DNA of 64,000 nt from Kordia zhangzhouensis (lineage in GTDB: Bacteria; Bacteroidota; Bacteroidia; Flavobacteriales; Flavobacteriaceae), in the NCBI RefSeq assembly GCF_001005305.1, contig NZ_LBMH01000008.1, positions 89,516 through 153,515 on the forward strand, given 5' to 3'. The notes beneath the pieces are model-generated. The model was given only the letters and a program-made list of their open reading frames with translations. It was not told where the DNA came from and made no database searches. Shown here in pieces: positions 46,840 to 56,368 of this stretch. A program made the translations under genes and the position numbers. The first letter of the stretch is position 1, and every line of letters starts with the position of its first letter.

Positions 46840-48945
46840 TTAACTTATATAATTCCAAATATTTTTGTGCTTGACTAATTGTGCGTAGGTATATCGTACT
46901 GCTTTGTGTTCAGGTAAAGCTAGAGAAGAATCTGATTTTAATATTTTTTGTGCGTAATACCGAGCTGTTTTTAAAATATCATTGTCTTTTACAATATCTG
47001 CAATTTTTAAATTCAACACACCGCTTTGTTGTGTTCCCATGATATTACCTGGACCGCGAAGTTTTAAATCAACTTCTGCAATTTCAAAACCATCACTTGT
47101 TTGAACCATGGTCTCCAAACGGGTTTTTCCATCAGAACTTAGCTTATGACTCGTCATTAAGATACAATAACTTTGTTCGGCTCCACGTCCTACACGACCA
47201 CGTAATTGGTGTAATTGTGATAATCCGAAACGTTCTGCACTTTCAATAATCATTACAGAGGCATTCGGAACATTTACGCCAACTTCTATCACGGTAGTTG
47301 CTACCATGATATGTGTTTCTCCTTTGATAAAACGATTCATTTCAAAATCTTTATCTGCGGGCTTCATTTTTCCGTGTACAATAGATATTTGATATTCGGG
47401 CATTGGAAACTCACGCGCAATACTTTCGTAGCCATCCATTAAATCTTTATAATCTAATTGTTCCGATTCCTGAATAAGTGGATATACAACATATACTTGT
47501 CTGCCTTTGGCAATTTCATCTCGTAAAAACTTAAAGACTTTCAATCGATTGCTATCATAACGATGCACTGTTTTTACGGCTTTCCTGCCTGGAGGTAATT
47601 CATCAATCACAGAAACATCTAAGTCACCGTACAAACTCATAGCAAGCGTACGTGGAATGGGCGTTGCAGTCATCACTAAAATGTGTGGAGGAACTGTGTT
47701 TTTTCGCCAAAGTTTGGCACGTTGTGCTACTCCAAAACGATGCTGTTCGTCAATAATTGCTAAACCAAGATTTTGAAATTGCACTTTATCTTCTAAAATC
47801 GCATGTGTGCCTATTAAAATGTGTAATGAACCCTCTTGTAACATCTCATGTATGACACGTCGTTCTTTCGTTTTTGTAGAACCTGTGAGTAATTTTATAT
47901 TCAATCCTAACGGCGCTACCAATTCCATGATTCCATTGTAATGTTGAATAGCGAGAATTTCAGTTGGAGCCATGATGCATGCTTGAAAATCATTATCAAT
48001 AGCTAGTAACATTGACATTAACGCAACAATTGTTTTTCCCGAACCAACATCGCCTTGCAACAACCGATTCATTTGCGCATTGCTGCCAAGATCATTCCGA
48101 ATTTCTTTTATTACTCGCTTTTGCGCATTGGTCAGTTCGAATGGTAAGTGATTTGTATAAAAGTCATTAAATTTTTCGCCTACTTGATCAAACGGAAATC
48201 CTTTAATTTTACTTTTATGGATGAGGTTTTTGATAATTAGTTGAACTTGAATGTAAAATAGTTCTTCAAATTTTAAGCGATATTGAGCTTTTGCTAATAA
48301 TTCTTGACTTTTAGGAAAATGAATATTAAATAGAGCTTTACTTTTAGAGATTAATTTGAGTTCGTCTAAAATAGTAGGAGGTAAGGTTTCATAAAATTGT
48401 GTGCGAACTTCTACAAATAATTGTTGCATTAATTTGTTGATGACACGATTGGTAATTCCTTTATTGGTCAATTTTTCTGTTGAAGGATATACTGGTTGCA
48501 TGGCCGTTCGCAAACTCTGCTCGTGTTCTTTTAGCAACTCCATTTCAGGATGTGGCATAGAAAACACTCCGTTAAACCAATTGGTTTTACCAAAAATCAC
48601 ATACGGAGTATTCAACTTTAAACTTTCTTTAATCCACTTATGACCTCGAAACCAAACTAATTCCATTTCTCCTGTTCCATCTGTAAAAGTAGCGACAAGT
48701 CGTTTTCCTCGTTTTTGTTGCACCATTTTTAGATGCACTATTTTACCAATTACTTGTACTTCAGAGGAATTTCGTTGTAATTCGTTGATTTTGAAGTAAC
48801 GAGTTTTGTCAATATATCTATTTGGAAAGAGATTGATAAAATCTTGATAGGTATGAATGCCCAACTCTTGGCGTAATAGGTCGGCACGATTGGGACCTAC
48901 GCCTTTTAAATAATCTATAGGAGTTTGTAATACATTCGAGTTCAT
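46840..48945 (-). CDS. recG: ATP-dependent DNA helicase RecG
   Basis: A 701-residue helicase that remodels stalled forks and Holliday junctions. It has the N-terminal wedge/OB domain (GKIVHLKMVQQKRGKRLVATF), Walker A GDVGSGKTIVAL, Walker B DEQHRFG, MTATPIPRTLAMSLYGD and the C-terminal helicase motifs IEVGVNVPNA and QLHQLRGRVGRG. ATG 48945 is used instead of the TTG at 48948. Length is normal for the family. Confidence 0.96.
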   Translation of the reverse strand: MNSNVLQTPIDYLKGVGPNRADLLRQELGIHTYQDFINLFPNRYIDKTRYFKINELQRNSSEVQVIGKIVHLKMVQQKRGKRLVATFTDGTGEMELVWFRGHKWIKESLKLNTPYVIFGKTNWFNGVFSMPHPEMELLKEHEQSLRTAMQPVYPSTEKLTNKGITNRVINKLMQQLFVEVRTQFYETLPPTILDELKLISKSKALFNIHFPKSQELLAKAQYRLKFEELFYIQVQLIIKNLIHKSKIKGFPFDQVGEKFNDFYTNHLPFELTNAQKRVIKEIRNDLGSNAQMNRLLQGDVGSGKTIVALMSMLLAIDNDFQACIMAPTEILAIQHYNGIMELVAPLGLNIKLLTGSTKTKERRVIHEMLQEGSLHILIGTHAILEDKVQFQNLGLAIIDEQHRFGVAQRAKLWRKNTVPPHILVMTATPIPRTLAMSLYGDLDVSVIDELPPGRKAVKTVHRYDSNRLKVFKFLRDEIAKGRQVYVVYPLIQESEQLDYKDLMDGYESIAREFPMPEYQISIVHGKMKPADKDFEMNRFIKGETHIMVATTVIEVGVNVPNASVMIIESAERFGLSQLHQLRGRVGRGAEQSYCILMTSHKLSSDGKTRLETMVQTSDGFEIAEVDLKLRGPGNIMGTQQSGVLNLKIADIVKDNDILKTARYYAQKILKSDSSLALPEHKAVRYTYAQLVKHKNIWNYIS

Positions 48946-48987
48946 CAACTCAAAAGTAAGTTAAAGTGAATTGTGAAACAAACCATA

Positions 48988-50076
48988 TTATTGTTCAGAA
49001 GGAAGCTTGACCTTATTTAAAGTAAAATTCATATTCGAAATATCGCCAGTAGCTTCATGGATACGTGAGTTGGTAAAATATAAATATCCATCATATATGC
49101 TAAAAGTATCTGCCCATTTAATTGCATCGCCAGCTACTAATGTTTGAATAGAACCATCAGGTTGACGATATTGTATTTTGTGGTGTTCAAGGTCGGCAAA
49201 ATATAGATTTCCCTTATTGTCAAAAATCATTCCGTCAGGAGCCGCAGTTTTAGTTTCTAGAACTACATATTGTTCTATATTATTTTCACTTTCGTGGAGA
49301 TGTCTAGTTTCAATTGAATACAAGTTGTATCCTGTTAATGCATGATAGTATAACTTACGACTATTTAATGCAATTCCGTCTGAATGTATTGTATTTACCC
49401 ATTTTTTACCATCAATATTTAAATAAGAAACTTCTGCCGTTGTTGAAACATGTTCGTTTAAAACTCTTTTAGAGGTGCCTGTTTCCATGTGAATTACAAC
49501 TATACCAGGATGACCAGAATCTGTACAATATATACTATTATGTTTTTTATCAATTCTTACATCATTAATATACGAATCTGGATAGTATGTATTTTTTTCT
49601 AGAATATATGTTTTGATAAGCTCATCCGTTTCTAAATTGAACACAAAAATGCGAGGAGCGTCAAGAACTCCTTCAAATAAAGGATTTCGAGTATCTAATA
49701 CATACAGATAATTATCAAAAGATACGACAGATTGTACATTGATAAACTTTTCTTGGGGTAATGTTTCTCCCATTTTCCAAGAATTCCATTCAAGATTCGG
49801 ATAGCTGTTCGTAAGATTATTCTCTTTGAGTTCAACCACTGAGCTGGCTATATTTTTGCGCCATCTAGGAAAGTTTACAAAAATACGTCCCATACTAGAT
49901 ACTGTTACTCCTGTAACTTGCTCTCCTTTAAAACTAGCTACTTCAATAACTTTGTTGGGAACATTTTGTTGATTAGTAGTTTCCTTTTTTTCAGATGTTT
50001 GAGAGGTTGTTTTTGTATTGTTTTTGCAGGCTAAAGTAAGTACAAAAAGGCACAGTATATATAAACTTTGTTTCAT
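48988..50076 (-). CDS. lipoprotein of the major royal jelly/Yellow family
   Basis: A 362-residue lipoprotein (lipobox TLAC, Cys17) with a six-bladed propeller pattern. GVTVSSMGRIFVNFPRW, SYINDVRIDKKHNSIYCTDSG and DGMIFDNKGNLYFADLEHH are typical of MRJP/Yellow-like bacterial proteins, related to SMP-30-type lactonases. Substrate unknown; a sugar-lactone or similar role is inference. It starts 80 bases downstream of the DUF779 gene on the same strand. Confidence 0.82.
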   Translation of the reverse strand: MKQSLYILCLFVLTLACKNNTKTTSQTSEKKETTNQQNVPNKVIEVASFKGEQVTGVTVSSMGRIFVNFPRWRKNIASSVVELKENNLTNSYPNLEWNSWKMGETLPQEKFINVQSVVSFDNYLYVLDTRNPLFEGVLDAPRIFVFNLETDELIKTYILEKNTYYPDSYINDVRIDKKHNSIYCTDSGHPGIVVIHMETGTSKRVLNEHVSTTAEVSYLNIDGKKWVNTIHSDGIALNSRKLYYHALTGYNLYSIETRHLHESENNIEQYVVLETKTAAPDGMIFDNKGNLYFADLEHHKIQYRQPDGSIQTLVAGDAIKWADTFSIYDGYLYFTNSRIHEATGDISNMNFTLNKVKLPSEQ

Positions 50077-50156
50077 ATTGTTTTGTAATGTATAAAAGTA
50101 GTAGTTGTAACAAGACTGTAATCATTACAAAAATAGAAGAATAAACTAATACCCGC

Positions 50157-50516
50157 TTAAGCAGAAGGATTCAATAAAGCATTTTCTTCTTCTGTTAACA
50201 AGCGTGAGTGAATGATAAAGCGTACACCAAGTGGAATTTCTAAAGAAAAACTTGCGCCACGTCCTTGGGTTATGTCTACCGTTAAATGAGTGTGCTTCCA
50301 ATATTCAAATTGATCTTGGTTCATATAGAAAGGAACGTCTGCAATTTCTCCCAAAAAAATATCACTTTCGTCCAAATACATATCATCTTTTTCAAAAATC
50401 ATTGGAGCAGAGCCATCACAACAACCTCCGCTTTGATGAAAGATTAAATCGCCATGTTTTGCTTGTAATTGTTTTACAATTTCTGTGGCTTTCTCAGTAA
50501 TAGCAATTCTTTCCAT
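50157..50516 (-). CDS. DUF779 family protein
   Basis: A 119-residue protein with HQSGGCCDGSAPM near the N-terminus and WKHTHLTVDITQGRGASFSLE in the C-terminal half, both family hallmarks. DUF779 genes commonly accompany aldehyde dehydrogenases and the same holds here, with the dehydrogenase 123 bases upstream. The conserved vicinal cysteines suggest metal or thiol chemistry, but the role is unknown. Confidence 0.87.
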   Translation of the reverse strand: MERIAITEKATEIVKQLQAKHGDLIFHQSGGCCDGSAPMIFEKDDMYLDESDIFLGEIADVPFYMNQDQFEYWKHTHLTVDITQGRGASFSLEIPLGVRFIIHSRLLTEEENALLNPSA

Positions 50517-50585
50517 ACGTTTTTTATTTGTAATAGTACGACTTCTATTAAAGTAGATTACTTATAAGATATATAATTCAGTTAC

Positions 50586-50619
50586 AAAAGACTGAAGCAT
50601 TTGCGTACTTCAGTCTTTT
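50586..50619 (-). terminator. terminator after aldehyde dehydrogenase gene
   Basis: AAAAGACTGAAG and CTTCAGTCTTTT form a perfect 12-bp stem with a 10-base loop between the dehydrogenase and DUF779 genes. Confidence 0.8.
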
Positions 50620-50639
50620 AAAATGGTTTGAGAGGAATC

Positions 50640-52136
50640 TTAAAAAAATCCTAGCTTATTTTTATCATAAGAAATAAGCATATTTTTAGTTTGTCGGTAG
50701 TGACTCATCATCATTTTATGGGTTTCTCGTCCAAATCCAGATTTTTTATACCCTCCAAAAGGTGCGTGTGCAGGATAAGCATGATAGCAATTTACCCAAA
50801 CTCTACCTGCTTTAATAGCTCTTGGTATTTGGTATAATTGATGCGCATCACGTGTCCAAACTCCGGCACCAAGACCGTATAGTGTATCATTAGCAATTTC
50901 TAAAGCTTCAGCTTCATCTTTAAATTTGGTTACACATACCACAGGTCCGAAAATTTCTTCTTGGAATACACGCATTTTGTTATGACCTTCTAAAATAGTT
51001 GGTTGAATGTAAAATCCTTTGGCAAAATCTCCTTCTTTGTTCGCATCTCCACCACACAATACTTTAGCTCCTTCTTCTTTTCCAATTTTAATGTATGATT
51101 GAATTTTTTCATATTGATCATTTGACGCTTGCGCACCTACCATACAACTCATATCATAAGGACTTGTTTGTACAATTGCTTTGGTACGTGCTACAACACG
51201 TTCTATAAATTGGTCATAAATATCTTCTTGTACCAAGATACGAGATGGGCATGTACATACTTCTCCTTGATTGAAAGCGAAGAGTACTGCTCCTTCAATG
51301 GCTTTGTCTAAAAAGGCATCATCTGCATCCATAACACTATTAAAGAAAATGTTTGGTGATTTACCACCGAGCTCCATTGTTACAGGATTCAAATTTTTAG
51401 AGGCATACTGCATAATTAATTGTCCTGTAGTTGTTTCTCCTGTAAAAGCTACTTTATCTACCTTTGAACTTGAAGCAAGAGGTTTTCCCGCTTCGGGACC
51501 AAAACCATGTACAATATTAATAACTCCTGGAGGAAACACATCAGCAATTTTTTCCATTAGTAATGTAGCTGATGAAGGTGTTTGTTCGGCAGGTTTTAGT
51601 ACAACACAGTTTCCTGTTGCTAATGCAGGAGGCAATTTCCATGAAAGCATTAATAGAGGAAAGTTCCATGGAATGATTTGACCAACAACACCTAGCGGCT
51701 CTTTAATATTCATGGATAATGTATTTGCGTCTAATTCGGTAGCAGTACCTTCTTCCGAACGAATACAAGAAGCAAAATAACGCCAATGATCAATAGAAAG
51801 AGGAATATCCGCATTCATTGTTTCACGAATTGGTTTTCCATTATCACAAGTTTCTACTAAGGCAAACTCTTCTAGATTTGCTTCTATAATGTCGGCTACT
51901 TTATTTAGTAAGGTTGCACGTTCGGTTGCAGAAGTATTTCCCCAAGCTTCTTTGGCTGCATTGGCAGCATCTAAAGCTAGTTCGATATCTTCTTTTTGTG
52001 ATCTTGGATATTTTGCGATCAAACTATTGTCAATGGGAGAGGTATTATCGAAATATTCGCCACCTATTGGTGCCACAAACTTTCCATTAATAAAGTTGTC
52101 ATACTTCTCTTTGAATATGGGTTTTGAATAACTCAT
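50640..52136 (-). CDS. NAD-dependent aldehyde dehydrogenase
   Basis: A 498-residue aldehyde dehydrogenase. [13 protein letters not shown] holds the general-base glutamate, [16 protein letters not shown] the catalytic cysteine, and [18 protein letters not shown] the NAD-binding region. It is closest in feel to AldB/ExaC-type acetaldehyde or short-chain aldehyde dehydrogenases. It is divergent from an AraC regulator gene, with phased direct repeats between them, and is followed by DUF779. The arrangement indicates aldehyde- or alcohol-inducible detoxification; the inducer is unknown. Confidence 0.93.
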   Translation of the reverse strand: MSYSKPIFKEKYDNFINGKFVAPIGGEYFDNTSPIDNSLIAKYPRSQKEDIELALDAANAAKEAWGNTSATERATLLNKVADIIEANLEEFALVETCDNGKPIRETMNADIPLSIDHWRYFASCIRSEEGTATELDANTLSMNIKEPLGVVGQIIPWNFPLLMLSWKLPPALATGNCVVLKPAEQTPSSATLLMEKIADVFPPGVINIVHGFGPEAGKPLASSSKVDKVAFTGETTTGQLIMQYASKNLNPVTMELGGKSPNIFFNSVMDADDAFLDKAIEGAVLFAFNQGEVCTCPSRILVQEDIYDQFIERVVARTKAIVQTSPYDMSCMVGAQASNDQYEKIQSYIKIGKEEGAKVLCGGDANKEGDFAKGFYIQPTILEGHNKMRVFQEEIFGPVVCVTKFKDEAEALEIANDTLYGLGAGVWTRDAHQLYQIPRAIKAGRVWVNCYHAYPAHAPFGGYKKSGFGRETHKMMMSHYRQTKNMLISYDKNKLGFF

Positions 52137-52202
52137 CTTTTTGTGCTTTTAGTTTTAATTGGGTTAATTTTTTGAATAATTCTTAATTTTTATAAAGGTA
52201 GT

Positions 52203-52271
52203 TTGACATATTCTCATTAAATTGAACATATATATTATACTTTTGAACATATCTATCATATTGAAAATCAT
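52203..52271. promoter_or_regulatory. phased direct repeats, AraC operator array
   Basis: TTGACATAT (52203), TTGAACATAT (52222), TTGAACATAT (52243) and a weaker TTGAAAATCAT (52261) are spaced 19, 21 and 18 bases apart, close to two helical turns. They fill the gap between the divergent dehydrogenase and araC-type genes. Confidence 0.65.
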
Positions 52272-52296
52272 GTGTTAATTTTTTGTATTATTGAAT

Positions 52297-53217
52297 ATGG
52301 AATCGTTATTAAGCAAGCACAAAAACAATCGAAAACTCACCACGTTGGTAGAAAATAGAACTACTTATAGTGCTGAGTATGCTGAGCTTAATATTTATGA
52401 AACCTATGCATTTGCAGAAAAAGTTTCACTAACGTTTGATTTTCCTATTATAGCGAGTATGCTTACAGGAAAAAAAGTAATGCATTTGGAAGGATTTGAA
52501 GCGTTTGACTTTTATCCAGGCGAATCGGTAGTAATGCCAACCAATAAAGAAATGGTCATTGATTTTCCATTGGCTAGCGAAGCACAACCTACACAGTGTT
52601 TAGCTTTGGGGATTGATGCTACTAAAATTGATGAGGTAGTAGGGAAGTTTAATCAACAAGTAGCTATTGAGAATGAGAACAATAACTGGGACTTAGACAC
52701 AAATGCATCACATCTTATCAATAATACGGCAGTGAATCAGCTCGTAGAGCGTTTAACCTATACATTTACCAACGATACTAAGTCAAAAGATGTACTGCTT
52801 GATTTGATGATACAAGAGTTAATTATTCGTTTGTTACAAACGAAGGCAAAATCACTTATTATTAGTAATCCTGATCAAATATTTAATGATACGCGCATTG
52901 GTTCTGTAATAAAATATATTAAGGAACATCTTACAGATAGAGACATTAATGTAGAATCATTAGCAAAGAAAGCCTATATGAGTACGTCTCATTTTCACAA
53001 ACAATTCAAAAATACATTAGGTGTTTCTCCTATTGATTATATCAATTCAGAACGCATTAAGTTTTCTAAAAAACTCATCAAAGCTTCGAATGATGTGCGC
53101 ATTTCAGAAATTGCGTATAAATCTGGCTTTAATAACACCAGTTATTTTAACCGACAGTTTAAAAAACACGAAATGATTACTCCAACTCAGTTTGTAAAGT
53201 CTGTAATGGAAAAGTAA
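52297..53217 (+). CDS. AraC family transcriptional regulator
   Basis: A 306-residue cytosolic regulator. The N-terminal half (about 10-190) resembles the AraC_N ligand/dimerisation domain. The C-terminal AraC DNA-binding domain has INVESLAKKAYMSTSHFHKQF and VRISEIAYKSGFNNTSYFNR as its two helix-turn-helix motifs. ATG 52297 is preferred over TTG 52291. It is divergent from the aldehyde dehydrogenase gene, which it probably activates through the repeats at 52203-52271. Confidence 0.9.
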   Translation: MESLLSKHKNNRKLTTLVENRTTYSAEYAELNIYETYAFAEKVSLTFDFPIIASMLTGKKVMHLEGFEAFDFYPGESVVMPTNKEMVIDFPLASEAQPTQCLALGIDATKIDEVVGKFNQQVAIENENNNWDLDTNASHLINNTAVNQLVERLTYTFTNDTKSKDVLLDLMIQELIIRLLQTKAKSLIISNPDQIFNDTRIGSVIKYIKEHLTDRDINVESLAKKAYMSTSHFHKQFKNTLGVSPIDYINSERIKFSKKLIKASNDVRISEIAYKSGFNNTSYFNRQFKKHEMITPTQFVKSVMEK

Positions 53218-53252
53218 TCGTTGTTTTTGAAAGTATACCTTTTGAGATATTA

Positions 53253-54290
53253 CTATTTTCTGTTTTTTCTAATGATTTTTACTATGCGGCTGTAGGCTAT
53301 TTCAAATAAACTCCATTCGTATCCGTCAAAATTAGTTGTATTGGTAAATTGCACAACAACGGTATCAATATCTTTGTGATATTTTGCAATACTTTGATAA
53401 CCAGGAATTAATCCTGTGTGTTCAAATTTATAGAGAGAAGCGTATAATGCTCGTTCATTGTGTTGAAAAAGTGTGCCATCATTCAGCGCTCTAATAAATG
53501 CCCCTACATCAGCCGCAGTAGCAATCATTGAGCCGTAATCTGTCGTTTTAATATCTTCCTTAACACCTACATAGTAACCACTCATCACATCATTAAGCAC
53601 TACTTCATGAATTGATTTAAACGTATTTTCCAAGCCTAAAGGTTGTAGTATTTGCTCTTGAATGTACTGAAACTCACTATAACCAACGGTTTTTTCAACT
53701 AACATTGAAAGTAGCAAATAGTTTGTGTTTGAGTATTCAAAAGAAGTATCTGGCGCAAAGTTGGCAGGCAATCCAGCGATTCTTTCCAAAGTTTCTGTCT
53801 TATTTTTTGGCGGATTTGTCCAAAAGTTAGGAGTATTCGTAAAGCTAGGAATTCCACTGCGATGCTGAACTAACATACGCAAAGTGATTTGATGAGCATT
53901 TTCTATTTTTCCAATCAATTCAGGAAAGTATGTTGCTATTGTACCCTCTTTCGATAATGTGCCATGCGCTATCAATTTAGTAATGGCAACTGCAGTATAG
54001 AGTTTACCAATGCTAGCAATTTTGAATAAAGCATTTGGATCTGCTGGAATTTTTAGCTCCCTGTTTTTCCAACCAGCAGCGTATAGTTGTGGTGTTTTTC
54101 CTTTTTCCTCTATATATACAATGGTTCCTTCAAAACCATAATCAAGTGTAATATTTACTTGTTCTTGTACAGTATTAGGCAATGGCGTAATCCATGCTTT
54201 TACAATGGGCAATGGCACAAAGTATAAAGAAACGAGCGTTCCTATTAAAAGGAATATTCTGATGATGTTTTTATTTATGGTTGTTTTCAT
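53253..54290 (-). CDS. membrane-anchored serine hydrolase (class C beta-lactamase fold), copy 1
   Basis: A 345-residue protein with an N-terminal membrane anchor (IIRIFLLIGTLVSLYFVPL) and a beta-lactamase/DD-peptidase fold. The nucleophile is in KIASIGKLYTAVA (SxxK) and the second motif is YSNTNY (YxN); HTGLIPGYQS may stand for the third (HxG). Similar proteins act as esterases, peptidases or amidases; true beta-lactamase activity is doubtful. A close paralogue is at 59033-60067. Confidence 0.87.
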   Translation of the reverse strand: MKTTINKNIIRIFLLIGTLVSLYFVPLPIVKAWITPLPNTVQEQVNITLDYGFEGTIVYIEEKGKTPQLYAAGWKNRELKIPADPNALFKIASIGKLYTAVAITKLIAHGTLSKEGTIATYFPELIGKIENAHQITLRMLVQHRSGIPSFTNTPNFWTNPPKNKTETLERIAGLPANFAPDTSFEYSNTNYLLLSMLVEKTVGYSEFQYIQEQILQPLGLENTFKSIHEVVLNDVMSGYYVGVKEDIKTTDYGSMIATAADVGAFIRALNDGTLFQHNERALYASLYKFEHTGLIPGYQSIAKYHKDIDTVVVQFTNTTNFDGYEWSLFEIAYSRIVKIIRKNRK

Positions 54291-54485
54291 TAAAATGTAA
54301 AAATAGGGTAGTTTAGCTTACAGCTTTATATAATTTTAGCCACGTATCTATATACATGTTTTTTCTCTTTTTGAGTCAATTTAAAAGTACCGAAAACCAT
54401 GAGTCTTAATAAAAATAGCTCTCTATAAGAGTTCATTGCTATAGTTGCTTACGTAAAAACGAATAGGATACCCTCAGTCATAAGT

Positions 54486-55208
54486 TTATTCTTCCGTATG
54501 CGTCATATGGTTTTCCATAAACCAGCTTCCGTTTTGTAAGCGCCATTGGGTAAGATAATTTCCTGTAAATGTTTCATTGTTAGTGCCTTCCCACGTACCT
54601 CTTTCTATGGCAATAGAATCGGAAACCACAACAAAGTTAGGACGATCAGTGACCATTCGGAAACCTATGTCATACACACTTTGATAATAATCTACAATGT
54701 CAGATCTTCCATGTATAGGAGCTTCTCCAGCAGGTAAAAATGTAGCCTCTTTTGTAAATAGAATACCGAGCGAATCCATTTGTCCAGAGTTAAAGTACTT
54801 GATAAACAGAGAACTTGCTTTGGTAATGTCGGAACGTTGTACATTGGAATCGTCAAACGTTCGTTGTCGCGTTGCTATCACAATAAACATAAGTGCGATA
54901 GAAAGTAGCGGGAAAAAGAAAATCAACAATTTTTTCATAGGATTTGTTTTAAAGTTCAACAGCTCCCGAAAACTAAATTCAGATGATTTTGAAGCTACTT
55001 TTTCTTCTTGTACTACTGCATCAAAATCTATTTCCAACGCCTCAAAGATAAGTTTAATCGTAGATGTACGCGGTGTGACTTCGCCTGCTTCAATTCGCTG
55101 AAGTGTTCGTACATTTAGGTTGCATTTTTCTACCAATTCTTCTTGTGTAAGACCTTTTGCTTTTCTGAATTCTGCAATCTTTTTTCCGAGTGTTGGTTGT
55201 TGAATCAT
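54486..55208 (-). CDS. XRE helix-turn-helix, membrane helix and SnoaL-like fusion
   Basis: A 240-residue protein. An XRE-type helix-turn-helix (about 8-62) has KKIAEFRKAKGLTQEELVEK and LNVRTLQRIEAGEVTPRTST. A membrane helix follows (LLIFFFPLLSIALMFIVIA, about 94-112), then a SnoaL/DUF4440-like domain (about 128-240; ASSLFIKYFNSGQMDSLGIL, FTKEATFLPAGE, WRLQNGSWFMENH). A DNA-binding domain inside and an NTF2-like fold outside the membrane suggest a one-component sensor, by inference. I see no target operator. Confidence 0.8.
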   Translation of the reverse strand: MIQQPTLGKKIAEFRKAKGLTQEELVEKCNLNVRTLQRIEAGEVTPRTSTIKLIFEALEIDFDAVVQEEKVASKSSEFSFRELLNFKTNPMKKLLIFFFPLLSIALMFIVIATRQRTFDDSNVQRSDITKASSLFIKYFNSGQMDSLGILFTKEATFLPAGEAPIHGRSDIVDYYQSVYDIGFRMVTDRPNFVVVSDSIAIERGTWEGTNNETFTGNYLTQWRLQNGSWFMENHMTHTEE

Positions 55209-55595
55209 CGTTTTTGAAAACTTTGTGCAATGTTATGGGTTCACTTTAAAACTGGCCACGAATTTACGATACTTTTTACCCGACATTTCCCCGTATTTTA
55301 CACGGCAAGTATTGCTATTACTGTGATTAAGAAAATGCTTTCAAGCATGAAATATAGGCAAAAATGCATTAAAAATTTCAGTTTGAAAGGTTTTAATGGA
55401 ATATATGTTTTTCAAAAACTCAAAGATTCTTTTGTATATAAGAGAGTACTTCATCTGTAAAAGACAATTTTTTAATGAAAAGACATGTAAACAAATAGCG
55501 ACTTCCTAATAGATGAGAAAGTCGCTAGTTGCTGATAGCTAATACTAGCTTTATGGTAGTACTGAAAATATTGATATATACTTTTTATACAAATC
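55209..55595. other. non-coding spacer with one hairpin
   Basis: The 387 bases between the XRE fusion gene start and the nitroreductase stop hold no convincing gene. The only structure seen is a hairpin at 55497-55526. A 76-codon open frame here has no recognisable protein features. Confidence 0.5.
55497..55526 (-). terminator. hairpin, possible nitroreductase terminator
   Basis: AGCGACTT and AAGTCGCT make a perfect 8-bp stem with a 14-base loop, 70 bases past the nitroreductase stop. The T tract is weak. Confidence 0.4.
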
Positions 55596-56273
55596 TTAGA
55601 TTTCAGTAAAAATTTCTTCTTTGGGTAACCTTGACTTAGGCAAGTTGGCATTAAAATCACTTTCTGAACGGTATCCTAAACCAACCATTACAACTGCGGT
55701 ATATCCTTTTTCACGAAGTCCAAACTCTTCGTCCAACGCTTTCATATCAATTCCTTCCATAGGTACAGCATCAATGCCTAATGTAGCAACACCAAGTAAA
55801 AAATTACCAATATTTAAGTACACTTGCTTCTCCAACCAATGTTTGGTGTCTTTTAAATCGTATCTGTGAATATTGGTAAATATTTTTTTAGCTCCTAAGT
55901 TTTGCTGTTTAAATTCTTCTTTGGCAAATCGTCCATCTTTATCTTCTATATTCGTTACATGTTCTAAAAAATCATCACTGATTTCTGTTTTTGCACAAAA
56001 TAGAACAACATGTGAAGCTTTTAACACTTTAGCTTCGTTAAAGCTAAAAAAGCCTTCTGTTCCTTTAGCCAAACGTTTTTTACCTTCTTCAGTGTTAGCT
56101 ATGATAAAGTGCCAAGGTTGCGAATTAATAGAAGATGGGCTCATTCGTAACAATGCTTTGATAGCAGCTTCTTTTTCAGGAGCTATTTTTTTGCTTGAAT
56201 CAAATTCTTTTGTGGTATATCGCCAGTTTAGGATTTCTTGGATGTTCATCTGAGTATTTGTTTTAGTGTTCAT
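55596..56273 (-). CDS. NAD(P)H-dependent nitroreductase family protein
   Basis: A 225-residue FMN-dependent oxidoreductase of the NfsB/NTR family. The N-terminal block NWRYTTKEFDSSKKI with LRMSPSSINSQPWHFIIAN binds FMN, and GIDAVPMEGIDMKALDEEFGL is the standard NfsB-like block. A quinone, nitro compound or other electrophile is the likely substrate. The divergent HxlR regulator is the usual partner for such genes and is probably its redox- or electrophile-sensing repressor. An alternative start at the second ATG removes eight residues. Confidence 0.9.
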   Translation of the reverse strand: MNTKTNTQMNIQEILNWRYTTKEFDSSKKIAPEKEAAIKALLRMSPSSINSQPWHFIIANTEEGKKRLAKGTEGFFSFNEAKVLKASHVVLFCAKTEISDDFLEHVTNIEDKDGRFAKEEFKQQNLGAKKIFTNIHRYDLKDTKHWLEKQVYLNIGNFLLGVATLGIDAVPMEGIDMKALDEEFGLREKGYTAVVMVGLGYRSESDFNANLPKSRLPKEEIFTEI

Positions 56274-56289
56274 ATTTCTTTTTTATTTA

Positions 56290-56337
56290 AACTATATATT
56301 TTATAGTTGCAAAACTAAGTATAGTAATTTACCTTTG
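56290..56337. promoter_or_regulatory. HxlR operator and promoter region
   Basis: Inverted repeat AACTATA-TATTT-TATAGTT at 56290-56308, a weaker ACTA-AGTA-TAGT at 56314-56325, and a promoter for the HxlR gene: TTG 56307-56309, 20 bases, TACCTTTG 56330-56337. The repeats overlap the -33 element, so repression is plausible. Confidence 0.6.
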
Positions 56338-56368
56338 CAATAACGGTATAAAATGATAGTATAGAATT

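Noticed and set aside
53253..54290. Antibiotic-resistance beta-lactamase
   Set aside because: The motifs fit the broad serine hydrolase/class C fold, but a membrane anchor and the duplicated copy point to a housekeeping hydrolase; resistance is not supported.
55230..55460. 76-codon open frame on the plus strand
   Set aside because: No signal, motif or context support, and composition looks like random A/T-rich DNA between genes.
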